From Deltaproteobacteria bacterium (GTDB lineage: Bacteria > Desulfobacterota > SM23-61), in contig VGSF01000011.1 in NCBI GenBank assembly GCA_016875165.1, positions 1 to 64,000 of the forward strand: a stretch of 64,000 bases of DNA, given 5' to 3'. The notes under the pieces were generated by a model. The model was not told where the DNA came from, made no database searches, and saw only the letters and a list, made by a program, of their open reading frames with translations. Positions 41,171 through 48,936 of the stretch are shown here, one piece after another (positions within the stretch are counted from its first letter, which is position 1; every line of letters starts with the position of its first letter). Both the position numbers and the translations under genes were made by a program.

Positions 41171-41476
41171 ATGTTTCAAGTATCGGAGAAAGCTACGGAG
41201 ATGATCAAAGAGTATTTTAAGGACAAGGAAACGATCCCTTCGATCAGGATCATGATGTCCCAGGGCGGGTGATCTGGGCCCTCTTTGGGTATGGCTCTGG
41301 ATGAGCCAAGAGAAGATGACCAGGTTTTTAAGGAAGATGGAATAACTTACGCCGTCAATAAAGAGTTGTATGAGCAGGTGAAACCCATCCAGGTGGATTA
41401 TATCAACACCGTTAGGGGATCCGGGTATCGCATATCTTCCAATCTGGCCAAGACATGCGGGTCGTGTAGCTGTTAA
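41171..41476 (+). CDS. HesB/IscA-like selenoprotein with in-frame UGA
   Basis: Read with TGA at 41270-41272 as selenocysteine, the gene gives a 101-residue protein: MFQVSEKATEMIKEYFKDKE at the start, IRIMMSQGG-Sec-SGPSLGMALDEP around codon 34, and NLAKTCGSCSC at the end. The A-type scaffold fold (HesB/IscA) is clear, and selenocysteine occupies the position of the first cluster-binding Cys, as in the known HesB-like selenoprotein family of anaerobic Deltaproteobacteria. Both sides of the TGA are conserved in one frame and the C-terminal CGSC motif is intact, so a mere nonsense mutation is unlikely. It presumably works in Fe-S or redox chemistry. Ordinary gene finding would miss it or start at 41291. 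Confidence 0.88.
41293..41307 (+). promoter_or_regulatory. candidate bacterial SECIS hairpin
   Basis: GGCTC-TGGAT-GAGCC forms a 5-bp stem with a 5-nt loop. The loop starts 26 nt after the UGA, within the range known for bacterial SECIS elements, and has G as second loop base. It overlaps the codons for MALDEP. SelB recognition is inferred. Confidence 0.55.
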
Positions 41477-41578
41477 ATAAATAAAGGTTGAATCAAGGAT
41501 CTGGGATTTGGCCCAGGGCAAAGCGGGCGATGGCCCGAAGCTGGGCCATTTCTTTTTTAACCCCTTTCCCCCTTTTTG

Positions 41579-42706
41579 TTATCGCTGTATCCATTTCTTT
41601 AAGCGGGGGATCTCTTCGGATGGCCATTGGGAAGACATTCGGATGCTGAGGAAGAAGGAGAATATCTGGTCCAGGGTCTTTAGGGCTGTTTCTATTAAAT
41701 AGACTCTTTCCAGAATTCGCCCCTGTGAATCCTTCTCTTCTTCGCCCAAAGCGATCCCGGATTCCAGCCTTAAAGACTGAAATTGAAATTGATCCACTTT
41801 CAGGGTGAACTCCCATTTGTCCGCGCCCCTTCCGAGTTGAATCCTTGCTTCTTTTATTTTTTTCCCTTCGCGGATGGCTGCCTTCCCTTCCTTCAAGTCG
41901 GCATGGAGCCCCTGGCAAACAACGCTTTCGGCATACTCTCCCGCGCCTGACTCCAGGACCATACGCCTGCTAAAGTTGACTTCGATATCGCCCACCCCGG
42001 GGAGCATGATGCCGCCCCCCCGTTCTTGGCTTTTGAACCACAGCCAGGTCAAAAATTCCCTGCCCAGAAAAGCCGGATTGGGGTTTGCCGGGTTTGTGCT
42101 TTGCGGGGCTAAAAAAACTCCTTCCTTGAGAGAAGCGATTTTTTCGGCCGTTGGCCCATCGACGGCATTTCCATCCCAAGGAACACAAGGAGACAGGGCG
42201 AGATCAAATGTTCTTTTGAATAATTCCTCAAACTCCTGGGCAGCTTTTTTTAAAAGGGAACTGAAGAGAAGGCATTTTTGGGAAGGTGACCAGCAGACCT
42301 CATAAAATGAGGGCACGGGGTATGTTTTACTCAGGAGTTCCAAGCGAACCCGCTCTTTGATTTCATCCCTTTGTTCTTTGGGCAGGACCCTTTTTCTGCT
42401 TCCGGTCGAAAATTTCTTTTCTGCCTGAAGGAGCTTTACCTTCATTAAAGACGGGGGGATGATTTTCCGGTCTATACGCAGAGAAAAAATCAGGTAATCT
42501 GCGAAGGAATAGTTGGCATGCTCAAAATTTGTGTCCAGGGGATTTTCCAGACTGGTCCAGCCCAGAGATTTTTCCTCTGTTTTTAAAGATAATTCCTGAA
42601 AAGCGTACTTTTTAAGCTGCCTATTTACGAAATCATGGAAGGAATGGGGTAACTCTCCCAGGGTGTGATATCTTGAAAACGTCAAAGTTCCTTTTGCCAA
42701 ACCCAT
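41579..42706 (-). CDS. RdgC-like recombination-associated protein
   Basis: A 375-residue protein. NPAFLGREFLTWLWFKSQE is the most recognisable segment and fits RdgC-type DNA-binding proteins, ring-shaped proteins that modulate RecA and exonuclease activity. The N-terminus MGLAKGTLTFSRYHTLGELP also fits the deltaproteobacterial branch. It is about 75 residues longer than enterobacterial RdgC. Start supported by GGAGAG. Stands alone, convergent with the selenoprotein gene. The gap 42707-42862 holds no feature. Confidence 0.6.
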   Translation of the reverse strand: MGLAKGTLTFSRYHTLGELPHSFHDFVNRQLKKYAFQELSLKTEEKSLGWTSLENPLDTNFEHANYSFADYLIFSLRIDRKIIPPSLMKVKLLQAEKKFSTGSRKRVLPKEQRDEIKERVRLELLSKTYPVPSFYEVCWSPSQKCLLFSSLLKKAAQEFEELFKRTFDLALSPCVPWDGNAVDGPTAEKIASLKEGVFLAPQSTNPANPNPAFLGREFLTWLWFKSQERGGGIMLPGVGDIEVNFSRRMVLESGAGEYAESVVCQGLHADLKEGKAAIREGKKIKEARIQLGRGADKWEFTLKVDQFQFQSLRLESGIALGEEEKDSQGRILERVYLIETALKTLDQIFSFFLSIRMSSQWPSEEIPRLKKWIQR

Positions 42707-42862
42707 CAGCTCTCCTTTTTATCTCCGTTCGTATTAAACCCAAAGTGGTTGGTTATCCTTGATAAGCAATCTTCCGGAATCCCGCTTGGGCCGGTATTTT
42801 GCGCCTGGTCCCGCCGGTGGCCGGAGAAACTTTTGCCTTGGCATTCAGCAGGCGTAGGCCTC

Positions 42863-44398
42863 TCATTTTGATTTTTCTTTCTCCTGGGCGAAGGAGGATA
42901 GGGCTTCTTTGTCCATGGCTTTTTTAACCCGGTAGTACGAGGTGATCATAATGAAAATTCCGATAAAGATGAAAGCCGCGCTAATCGGCCTGGTAAAGAA
43001 GATTGTGGGATCCCCATGGGAAATCACCAGGGACCTGCGCATGTTTTGCTCCACCATGGGCCCGAGAATGATAGCCAGAAGAATAGGAGATCCGGGATAA
43101 CCATAATAGTTCATGAAGTAAGCGATGATTCCAATCACCAGGGAAACCCCCACATCAAAAAAGCTGAAGCGCATGGCATAAGAACCGATGACGCAAAGTA
43201 AAAAGATAATCGGCGTCAGAATCCTTCTATCAATATTGATCAGCCGGGCAAAAAAGCGCGCTCCCCCTAACCCCACAAACAGCATGACAAATTGGGCTAA
43301 AATCATCGCCGCAAAGATGGGGTAAACAACTTCTGGATGATCCTTAAATAACATGGGGCCAGGTTGAAAATTATGAATCGTCAGAGCTCCCATCAAAACG
43401 GCGGTCACCGCATCTCCGGGAACTCCTAAAGTTAACATGGGCACCATGGCTCCGCCGGCGCAGGCATTATTCCCGCTTTCGGGGGCAGCTACTCCTTCAA
43501 GAATTCCGGTCCCGAATTTTTCAGGGTGTTTGGATGACCTCTTGGCCTCGCCATAAGAGACAAAGGCCGCTATATCCGTCCCTGTTCCGGGAACAGCTCC
43601 GATGAATACGCCGAACAGGGAAGATTTCACCATGGTTGCCAAGACCGTTTTGATCTCAGACAGTTTGGGGATTAAATTTTTTAATTCGGTTTTTATCGCA
43701 GGCAGGACCAGGATCTTCTCTATTCCCTGGAAAACCTGGGAATAACCAAACAGGCCAATAAGAACAGGGATCAAGGTGATTCCTCCCAGAAGCTCCATTG
43801 AACCAAAAGTTAAACGAGGAGCTCCGGAGATGGGATCAAAACCGATAAGAGGAAGCATAAGCCCGAAGATCCCTGAAATCAAACCCTTAAGGATCGATCT
43901 GCCGGAGACGGTAATAATGATGCCCAATCCAAAAAAAGCCAGGGCGAAGAATTCCGGAGGCCCAAATTCCAGAGCCACCTTGGCAATCTGGGGAGAGGCA
44001 AAGGTCATAATCAGGGCGCCGATCGTCCCTCCAAACCAAGAAGCAATGACCGCCATGCCCATGGCCTTGCCCGCCTGCCCTTTTTTATTCATGGCATAGC
44101 CATCCAGGAGGGTGGCCGCGCCCGCTGGCGTCCCGGGAATACCGATCAGGATGGAGGAAATGCACGCCCCATAGATACCCCCGGTAAAAAGGCCAACCAG
44201 CATGACTAAGCCCTGGACGGGGTCCAAACCGAAGGTGAAGGGAATTAAAAGGGCCACCCCCATGGTGGCCGTAAGACCAGGCAGTGCACCGACGATGATT
44301 CCCGCGGTCACTCCAATAAAGACAAAAAGAAGGTTGACCGGATTGAGCAGGACCTTGCTAAAACCCAACAGGAGAAGATTCCAATCCATCCTTTTCAC
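42863..44398 (-). CDS. TTT transporter large membrane subunit (TctA family), set 2
   Basis: A 511-residue permease with about twelve membrane segments. VGALPGLTATMGVALLIPFT, LFTGGIYGACISSILIGIPG, AVPGTGTDIAAFVSYGEAKR and APESGNNACAGGAMVPMLTLG mark TctA. It starts with GTG at 44398 behind AAAAAAGGC, or with the ATG nine bases on. It is the last gene of a second tctC-tctB-tctA set on the minus strand, about 40% similar by eye to set 1 and therefore probably with a different substrate. Confidence 0.93.
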   Translation of the reverse strand: MKRMDWNLLLLGFSKVLLNPVNLLFVFIGVTAGIIVGALPGLTATMGVALLIPFTFGLDPVQGLVMLVGLFTGGIYGACISSILIGIPGTPAGAATLLDGYAMNKKGQAGKAMGMAVIASWFGGTIGALIMTFASPQIAKVALEFGPPEFFALAFFGLGIIITVSGRSILKGLISGIFGLMLPLIGFDPISGAPRLTFGSMELLGGITLIPVLIGLFGYSQVFQGIEKILVLPAIKTELKNLIPKLSEIKTVLATMVKSSLFGVFIGAVPGTGTDIAAFVSYGEAKRSSKHPEKFGTGILEGVAAPESGNNACAGGAMVPMLTLGVPGDAVTAVLMGALTIHNFQPGPMLFKDHPEVVYPIFAAMILAQFVMLFVGLGGARFFARLINIDRRILTPIIFLLCVIGSYAMRFSFFDVGVSLVIGIIAYFMNYYGYPGSPILLAIILGPMVEQNMRRSLVISHGDPTIFFTRPISAAFIFIGIFIMITSYYRVKKAMDKEALSSFAQEKEKSK

Positions 44399-44421
44399 GC
44401 CTTTTTTAACTTAAATTTATT

Positions 44422-44522
44422 GGGACACAGATTTTCACAGATAACCGCAGATATTTATTTCTTTTTATTTTATCCCGATAATCTGTGTACATCCGTGTCC
44501 AAAAAGGAATTTCCTATACAAT
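44422..44522. mobile_element. family E palindromic repeat, copy 3
   Basis: GGACACAGATTTTCACAG and CATCCGTGTCC with the tail AAAAAGGAATTTCCTATACA, closely matching copy 1. Lies between tctA and tctB, together with C-rich hairpins (CCTCCCCCATCCAGGGGGAGG near 44550) up to 44640. Confidence 0.65.
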
Positions 44523-44653
44523 CAAGTTATTAACACCCCCACCCTAACCCTCCCCCATCCAGGGGGAGGGAATTTTGGATCCCCCCAGTATCTCCCCTCC
44601 CCTGGCGATAGGGGGATGGGGGGAGGGGGATAAAAAAGCAAATTCCTATACAA

Positions 44654-45103
44654 TTAAATTAACAAACCTTCGGGCAAGGGAATAACCAGAACATATCTGA
44701 ATATAAACCAGACAGTTATTGAAACTATGAAGGAGGCGCCGATCCTTAAAAAAATCCTTTTCTGTTTCAACAGGGTCATCAAGACGAAAAGGAAGAGAAA
44801 AGTGGAAGTTGCAAACCCAAGGCCATTTATCAAAAAAAGGTAGCCGATACAGATTCCAATCGAGATCAAGACCCGCAAAAACCCCCTGGGATCAATGTTG
44901 TCCTCTTTCTTTAAGGATTTTCCCAGGAGGGCATTGATGATTAAGCCTAATGCTAAGAAAATCATCATACTGGCCAGAATGCGGGGGAAGAGATCAGGGC
45001 CGTATCCCATAACTGCCAAATCCTTATATCTTCCCGCATAGCAAAATAGCCATATGCTCAAGGTCAGTAACCCGCCGCCTACCCCTATATCCACCTTTTT
45101 CAT
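44654..45103 (-). CDS. TTT transporter small membrane subunit (TctB family), set 2
   Basis: About 149 residues with four membrane segments: VGGGLLTLSIWLFCYAG, ASMMIFLALGLIINALLG, a third around GICIGYLFLINGLGFATSTF and the last ending RYVLVIPLPEGLL. The final PLPEG is the TctB hallmark. I prefer the start at 45103, which has GGGATGG upstream. The frame is open to 45121. Confidence 0.82.
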   Translation of the reverse strand: MKKVDIGVGGGLLTLSIWLFCYAGRYKDLAVMGYGPDLFPRILASMMIFLALGLIINALLGKSLKKEDNIDPRGFLRVLISIGICIGYLFLINGLGFATSTFLFLFVLMTLLKQKRIFLRIGASFIVSITVWFIFRYVLVIPLPEGLLI

Positions 45104-45123
45104 CGTCCATCCCTTTTTCATAT

Positions 45124-45150
45124 AGGGGCGGCAGATTTCCGGCCGCCCCT
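45124..45150 (-). promoter_or_regulatory. intercistronic hairpin between tctC and tctB, set 2
   Basis: AGGGGCGGC (45124-45132) and GCCGCCCCT (45142-45150) form a perfect 9-bp stem with a 9-nt loop just after the tctC stop. There is no T-run, so it is more likely an mRNA-stabilising or partial termination structure that favours the binding protein. Confidence 0.5.
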
Positions 45151-45159
45151 GAACCAGAG

Positions 45160-46137
45160 TTACTTAGTCTCTTTAAGCAACCCTACGCTCTCCAGCACGG
45201 GCTTGTGTAACTCCTCCATCTCTGCTAGAAAAGTTTCCAGACTTTTGGAGTCCAGGTAAACAGTAGCTAACCCTAAATCATAGGCCATTTTTTGGAACTC
45301 AGGATCATCAAAGCACTTCTTGAACCCGTCGATCAAGACCTTCATCCGATCCACTGGAACTCCTTTGGGTGCTCCCAAGGCCCGCCAGTCATAGATAATT
45401 TTGGCGTTGGGAAAACCGGCCTCGGTTATCGTGGGAACATCGGGATAGAGCCAATGCCGCTTTGTGTCTTCGTGGTAGAGAACCGTGACCATCTTGCCGC
45501 GATAAAGCTGCAGAACCTCACTTATGGTGGTAACGGCCACGGTCACATGTCCCCCCACAACCGCAGTCCGGGCTGGAGCGGAGCCATCAAAGGGCACATG
45601 AACGAATTTTACCTTTTCCCGCAAACCCAGGGAGGCGAGAGAGAGATGTTGAACGCTTCCTGCTCCGGCGTGCCCCGCAGTCACAACTCCAGGGTTTGCC
45701 TTGGCAAATTCGATTAAATCCTTCAAGGTCTGAAACTTGGAATTGGCCGCGACACTTGCGGCAGCCCCTTCCCGGTTGATTAATTGAATGAGGCTATAAT
45801 CCCTGTAAGAAAGGGGGGCCAGACCCATCATCCGATAGTTGCTCAAATGAAAGGTTATGACTCCCACCGTATAGCCATCCGGAGCCGCAGTAGTCACAGA
45901 TCCCATCCCGACGGCTCCTAAGCCCCCGGTCCTGTTGACAACATTTACATTAACGCCAAAGTGTTTCTTGGCATTTTTAACCAGGGTTCGGGCGATCGTA
46001 TCCGTTCCCCCGCCTGCGGCCCAGGGGACAACTAAGGTAATGTCTTTAGAAGGAAATTGCTGAGCTGCCCCATAAGTGCCGCTCAGGCCGATTGAAACCA
46101 TTACAACGATTGCCAACAATCCAATTTTTTTCACCAT
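45160..46137 (-). CDS. TTT transporter solute-binding protein (TctC family), set 2
   Basis: A secreted binding protein of about 325 residues. The signal peptide is MVKKIGLLAIVVMVSIGLSG ending near GAAQ-QFP. TLVVPWAAGGGTDTIARTL is the canonical TctC carboxylate-binding loop, followed by NRTGGLGAVGMG and FVHVPFDGSAPARTAVVGGH. The start at 46137 has AAGGAGGG upstream, and codons to 46164 are not supported. First gene of the set; its promoter must lie in the 46165-46440 gap, where I see no clear consensus. Confidence 0.92.
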   Translation of the reverse strand: MVKKIGLLAIVVMVSIGLSGTYGAAQQFPSKDITLVVPWAAGGGTDTIARTLVKNAKKHFGVNVNVVNRTGGLGAVGMGSVTTAAPDGYTVGVITFHLSNYRMMGLAPLSYRDYSLIQLINREGAAASVAANSKFQTLKDLIEFAKANPGVVTAGHAGAGSVQHLSLASLGLREKVKFVHVPFDGSAPARTAVVGGHVTVAVTTISEVLQLYRGKMVTVLYHEDTKRHWLYPDVPTITEAGFPNAKIIYDWRALGAPKGVPVDRMKVLIDGFKKCFDDPEFQKMAYDLGLATVYLDSKSLETFLAEMEELHKPVLESVGLLKETK

Positions 46138-46401
46138 AAGCCCTCCTTTTTTGTAAGTAAGCAATGAATGAATTAAATTATTTTCCCTTCCCCTTGTTTT
46201 TTTGCAGCACCTCCTTTTCCCGGGACACCATACTATTTTTCCTTCTTTGGTCTCCCACCTTTTTACTCTTTCCTCGTTAAATTATTTGATGCGGGTATCC
46301 TAATATCACCACTCTGGCCATATTCGGATTCTTACATTTATTAATGGCGCTTGTCAAAAAAAAATTGCCTGGTGTTCCCGGATTCGCGGGTTTGAAAACC
46401 C

Positions 46402-46440
46402 AGTATGTTTGGGCTGGCTTTCAAATAGCTAAAGTGATAC
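46402..46440. repeat. solitary family C-type end
   Basis: TTTCAAATAGCTAAAGTGATAC followed by AAAAAAAG matches the outer end of family C (compare 15436-15460). The other end is missing, so this is a relic. Confidence 0.45.
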
Positions 46441-46450
46441 AAAAAAAGAT

Positions 46451-46603
46451 GATGATCTCGTAAAAAGTCGGCAGAAGAGTCATTGCGAGCGAAAGCGAAG
46501 CAATCGCGTTTTTATAAGTCCTTGAAAATACGGGATTGCTGCGTCGTCCCGCATTGGCGGAACTCCTCGCAATGACGAAAACGGGACTTTTTACGAGAAC
46601 ATC
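46451..46603. mobile_element. family D element, copy 3 (153 bp)
   Basis: Ends GATGATCTCGTAAAAAGTC and GACTTTTTACGAGAACATC. AAAGAT at 46445-46450 and 46604-46609 is the target duplication. It carries the CATTGCGAGCG/CTCGCAATGAC core, like copy 1. Confidence 0.85.
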
Positions 46604-46741
46604 AAAGATGGTTTATGAAGAAATTAAACATGATCATCATCCCGGCAGTCATCTTTTTTTGTCATTCAAAACCGATATACTGCTGAAGGTAGGCATGCTG
46701 GCGGGTAAAGAGCAGAGGATTGATCACAAGGAGGTAAGGGT

Positions 46742-47065
46742 ATGAATTTTGATTTAAGCGAAGAACAAAAGATGATCCGGGATATGGCCCGGGACTTTGC
46801 CGAAACCGAAGTCAAGCCGGTAGCCGCAGAGATTGACCGCACCGATGCCTTCCCCTGGAAGATTTATAAAAGGATGGCGGAACTGGGTCTTCTATCCATG
46901 ACCCTTCCGCCGGAATACGGCGGGTCAGGCGCCGATGCAGTGAGCTGGTCTATCGTGGAAGAAGAATTGGCCAGGGCTTCCGCCGCAGTGGCCGATGCCC
47001 AATTGCTCCTAAAACTGATGTCCCACATGATCCTTGGCCACGGGACGGAAGAGCAGAAGAAGAAA
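46742..47065 (+). pseudogene. acyl-CoA dehydrogenase, truncated after about 107 residues
   Basis: The N-terminal helical domain is well preserved (MNFDLSEEQKMIRDMARDFA, then LGLLSMTLPPEYGGSGADAV and EEELARASAAVADAQLLLK, HGTEEQKKK). The frame then runs on without homology antisense to the TRAP permease gene. Full-length enzymes have about 380 residues, so the FAD-binding and catalytic parts are absent. A recombination junction must lie near 47065-47100. It may once have belonged with the MaoC and CoA-transferase genes. Confidence 0.85.
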
Positions 47066-47098
47066 AACATTCGGGAAGGGGAAAAGTACAAAATTTTT

Positions 47099-48433
47099 TT
47101 ACACAAACTTCGGCATGAACAGCCGGGGAATGAAAAGGATCAGGTCGGGGAAAAGAATGATGAGAATAAGCATAAGAAGCATGGGCACCAGAATGATCAC
47201 CACATCCCTGAGGGCTTGAGAGACTTTGACCCCGGCAATGTGACAGTCAATCAAAAGGCAAAGACCATAAGGCGGGGTGACCAACCCGAAAGCCAGGGAA
47301 ATGACTCCGATGATGGCAAAGTGAACGGGATGCATCCCCACGGATGCCGCCACCGGTGCCAGGAGGGGGCCGACGATGATGATGGAGGGAACCGCGTCGA
47401 TGAAGCACCCGATGAACAGGAACGCAGCAGCTTCGAGCAATCCGACGGTGGTCACACCCGCTCCCCATTGCGCCATGATGCTGATGATCGTCTTGGGGAT
47501 TTGATAATAGGCCAGCACCCAGCCGAAGGCCGAAGCGGTTCCGATGCAAAAAAGGGAAATGGAGGCCAGGCGGGCGCTCTCATAGAGAACTTTGCGAAAT
47601 TCCCGCAATCCGATGGTCCGGTAGAAAAAAATTCCGATAGCTAAAGAGTAAAGAACGGCAATGACCGAGGCTTCGGTGGGAGTGAAAAAGCCGCCCACCA
47701 CTCCTCCAATGATGATGACCGGCGTCATCATGGCAAAGGATGCCCGACCGAAGGCCAGGAGGAACTCCCGCATAGTTGCCCGAGCGTAGATGGGATAATT
47801 CCGAAGCCGGGCATAGACAAACGTTGTGGCCATCTGCGACAGCCCCACCATGATTCCCGGAATAAACCCGGCCAGGAACAATGCTCCGATGGATACGGAC
47901 ATTACCCCGCCCCAGACGACCATGAGGATGCTGGGCGGGATGATGACCCCCATAACCGACGAACAGGCCGTGATGGCCACGGAAAAGCTCGGGTCGTAGC
48001 CCTGCTTTTTCATGGCCGGAATAATGAGCGAACCTATTCCGGCGGCATCGGCCGTCGAGGAACCGGAAATGCCGGCAAAGAGCATGCTCACCACAACGTT
48101 GATGTAGACCAATCCTCCCCGGAACTGGCCCACCAGACAGCGGGTCAGGTCGATCAGCCGTTCCGTGATTCCTGCGGCGTTCATGATATTTGCGGCCAGA
48201 AGAAAAAAGGGAACGGCGAGCAGGATAAACGCGTTGTAAGCTTTGGTCATCTCGCCAAGCATGAGGATAGGTGTTAGCCGATCATCCAGGGCGAAAATCG
48301 GAAGGCAGGCCAGGCCGAGGGCAAACGCCACCGGCACCCTAAGGATGATGAGGAGGATGAAAGTTCCGAACATAATCGCGGCCCGGAGTATGGTTTGCGG
48401 CCTTTTCTCTTGACAGGCAACTCCCTCTTTCAT
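47099..48433 (-). CDS. TRAP transporter large permease (DctM family)
   Basis: About 444 residues with roughly eleven to twelve membrane segments; the ion-driven permease of TRAP carboxylate transporters. Typical segments are LRVPVAFALGLACLPIFALD, FAGISGSSTADAAGIGSLII, VMGVIIPPSILMVVWGG and GGFFTPTEASVIAVLYSLAIG. Neither DctP nor DctQ lies next to it, so it is an orphan, or its partners were lost in the rearrangement that also cut the acyl-CoA dehydrogenase. The start is uncertain: 48433 is chosen because it leaves a short leader before the first helix, while 48466 is also possible. Divergent from maoC. Confidence 0.88.
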   Translation of the reverse strand: MKEGVACQEKRPQTILRAAIMFGTFILLIILRVPVAFALGLACLPIFALDDRLTPILMLGEMTKAYNAFILLAVPFFLLAANIMNAAGITERLIDLTRCLVGQFRGGLVYINVVVSMLFAGISGSSTADAAGIGSLIIPAMKKQGYDPSFSVAITACSSVMGVIIPPSILMVVWGGVMSVSIGALFLAGFIPGIMVGLSQMATTFVYARLRNYPIYARATMREFLLAFGRASFAMMTPVIIIGGVVGGFFTPTEASVIAVLYSLAIGIFFYRTIGLREFRKVLYESARLASISLFCIGTASAFGWVLAYYQIPKTIISIMAQWGAGVTTVGLLEAAAFLFIGCFIDAVPSIIIVGPLLAPVAASVGMHPVHFAIIGVISLAFGLVTPPYGLCLLIDCHIAGVKVSQALRDVVIILVPMLLMLILIILFPDLILFIPRLFMPKFV

Positions 48434-48503
48434 ATTCTTGACTCGCCCCAAAGACAGTTTTTTCATTCCATGGTGCGAAGGCAAGGCAGGAGGATAAAGA
48501 CAG

Positions 48504-48926
48504 ATGATGAAAATCAAGCAGATCACTGACTTTAAGATCGGCGACAAAGAATTTTTCTCCAAGACGGTCTCCGAGAGCGACGTTTACCTGTACGCAGGAA
48601 TTACCGGTGATTTGGCTCCTCACCACGTAAACGCCGACTATGCTAAGGGGACGCGGTTCAAGGAAAGAATCGCCCACGGTCTTTTGATTGCCGGTATAAT
48701 GTCCTCTGCCCTTACAAAACTCGTGGCTCCCGGAGCGGTGACCCTTGCGCATGAGATGCATTTTCTGGCTCCCGTCTATTTTGGAGACACCGTTTATGCG
48801 GAGGTGGAAGTCAAAGAAATAGATATGGAAAAGCGGACGCTGCTCTTGCGCACGATCGTCCGCAATCAGAGAGGAGTAGTGGTCCTCGACGGAACTGCGT
48901 TAGAGAAGTTTCCGAAGGCTGCTTAG
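48504..48926 (+). CDS. MaoC-like (R)-enoyl-CoA hydratase
   Basis: A 140-residue hot-dog-fold protein. The catalytic segment YAGITGDLAPHHVNADYAKG has Asp and His in the D-x4-H spacing of (R)-specific enoyl-CoA hydratases, followed by RIAHGLLIAGIMSSAL. It adds water to trans-2-enoyl-CoA or a related thioester. It lies ten bases ahead of the CoA-transferase gene and is surely co-transcribed. The Met at 48507 is an equally good start. Confidence 0.88.
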   Translation: MMKIKQITDFKIGDKEFFSKTVSESDVYLYAGITGDLAPHHVNADYAKGTRFKERIAHGLLIAGIMSSALTKLVAPGAVTLAHEMHFLAPVYFGDTVYAEVEVKEIDMEKRTLLLRTIVRNQRGVVVLDGTALEKFPKAA

Positions 48927-48936
48927 GGGGAAAGAG

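Noticed and set aside
47066-47644. Long plus-strand frame continuing the acyl-CoA dehydrogenase
   Set aside because: It is antisense to the well-conserved DctM gene, very rich in His, Asp and Lys, and without similarity to dehydrogenases.
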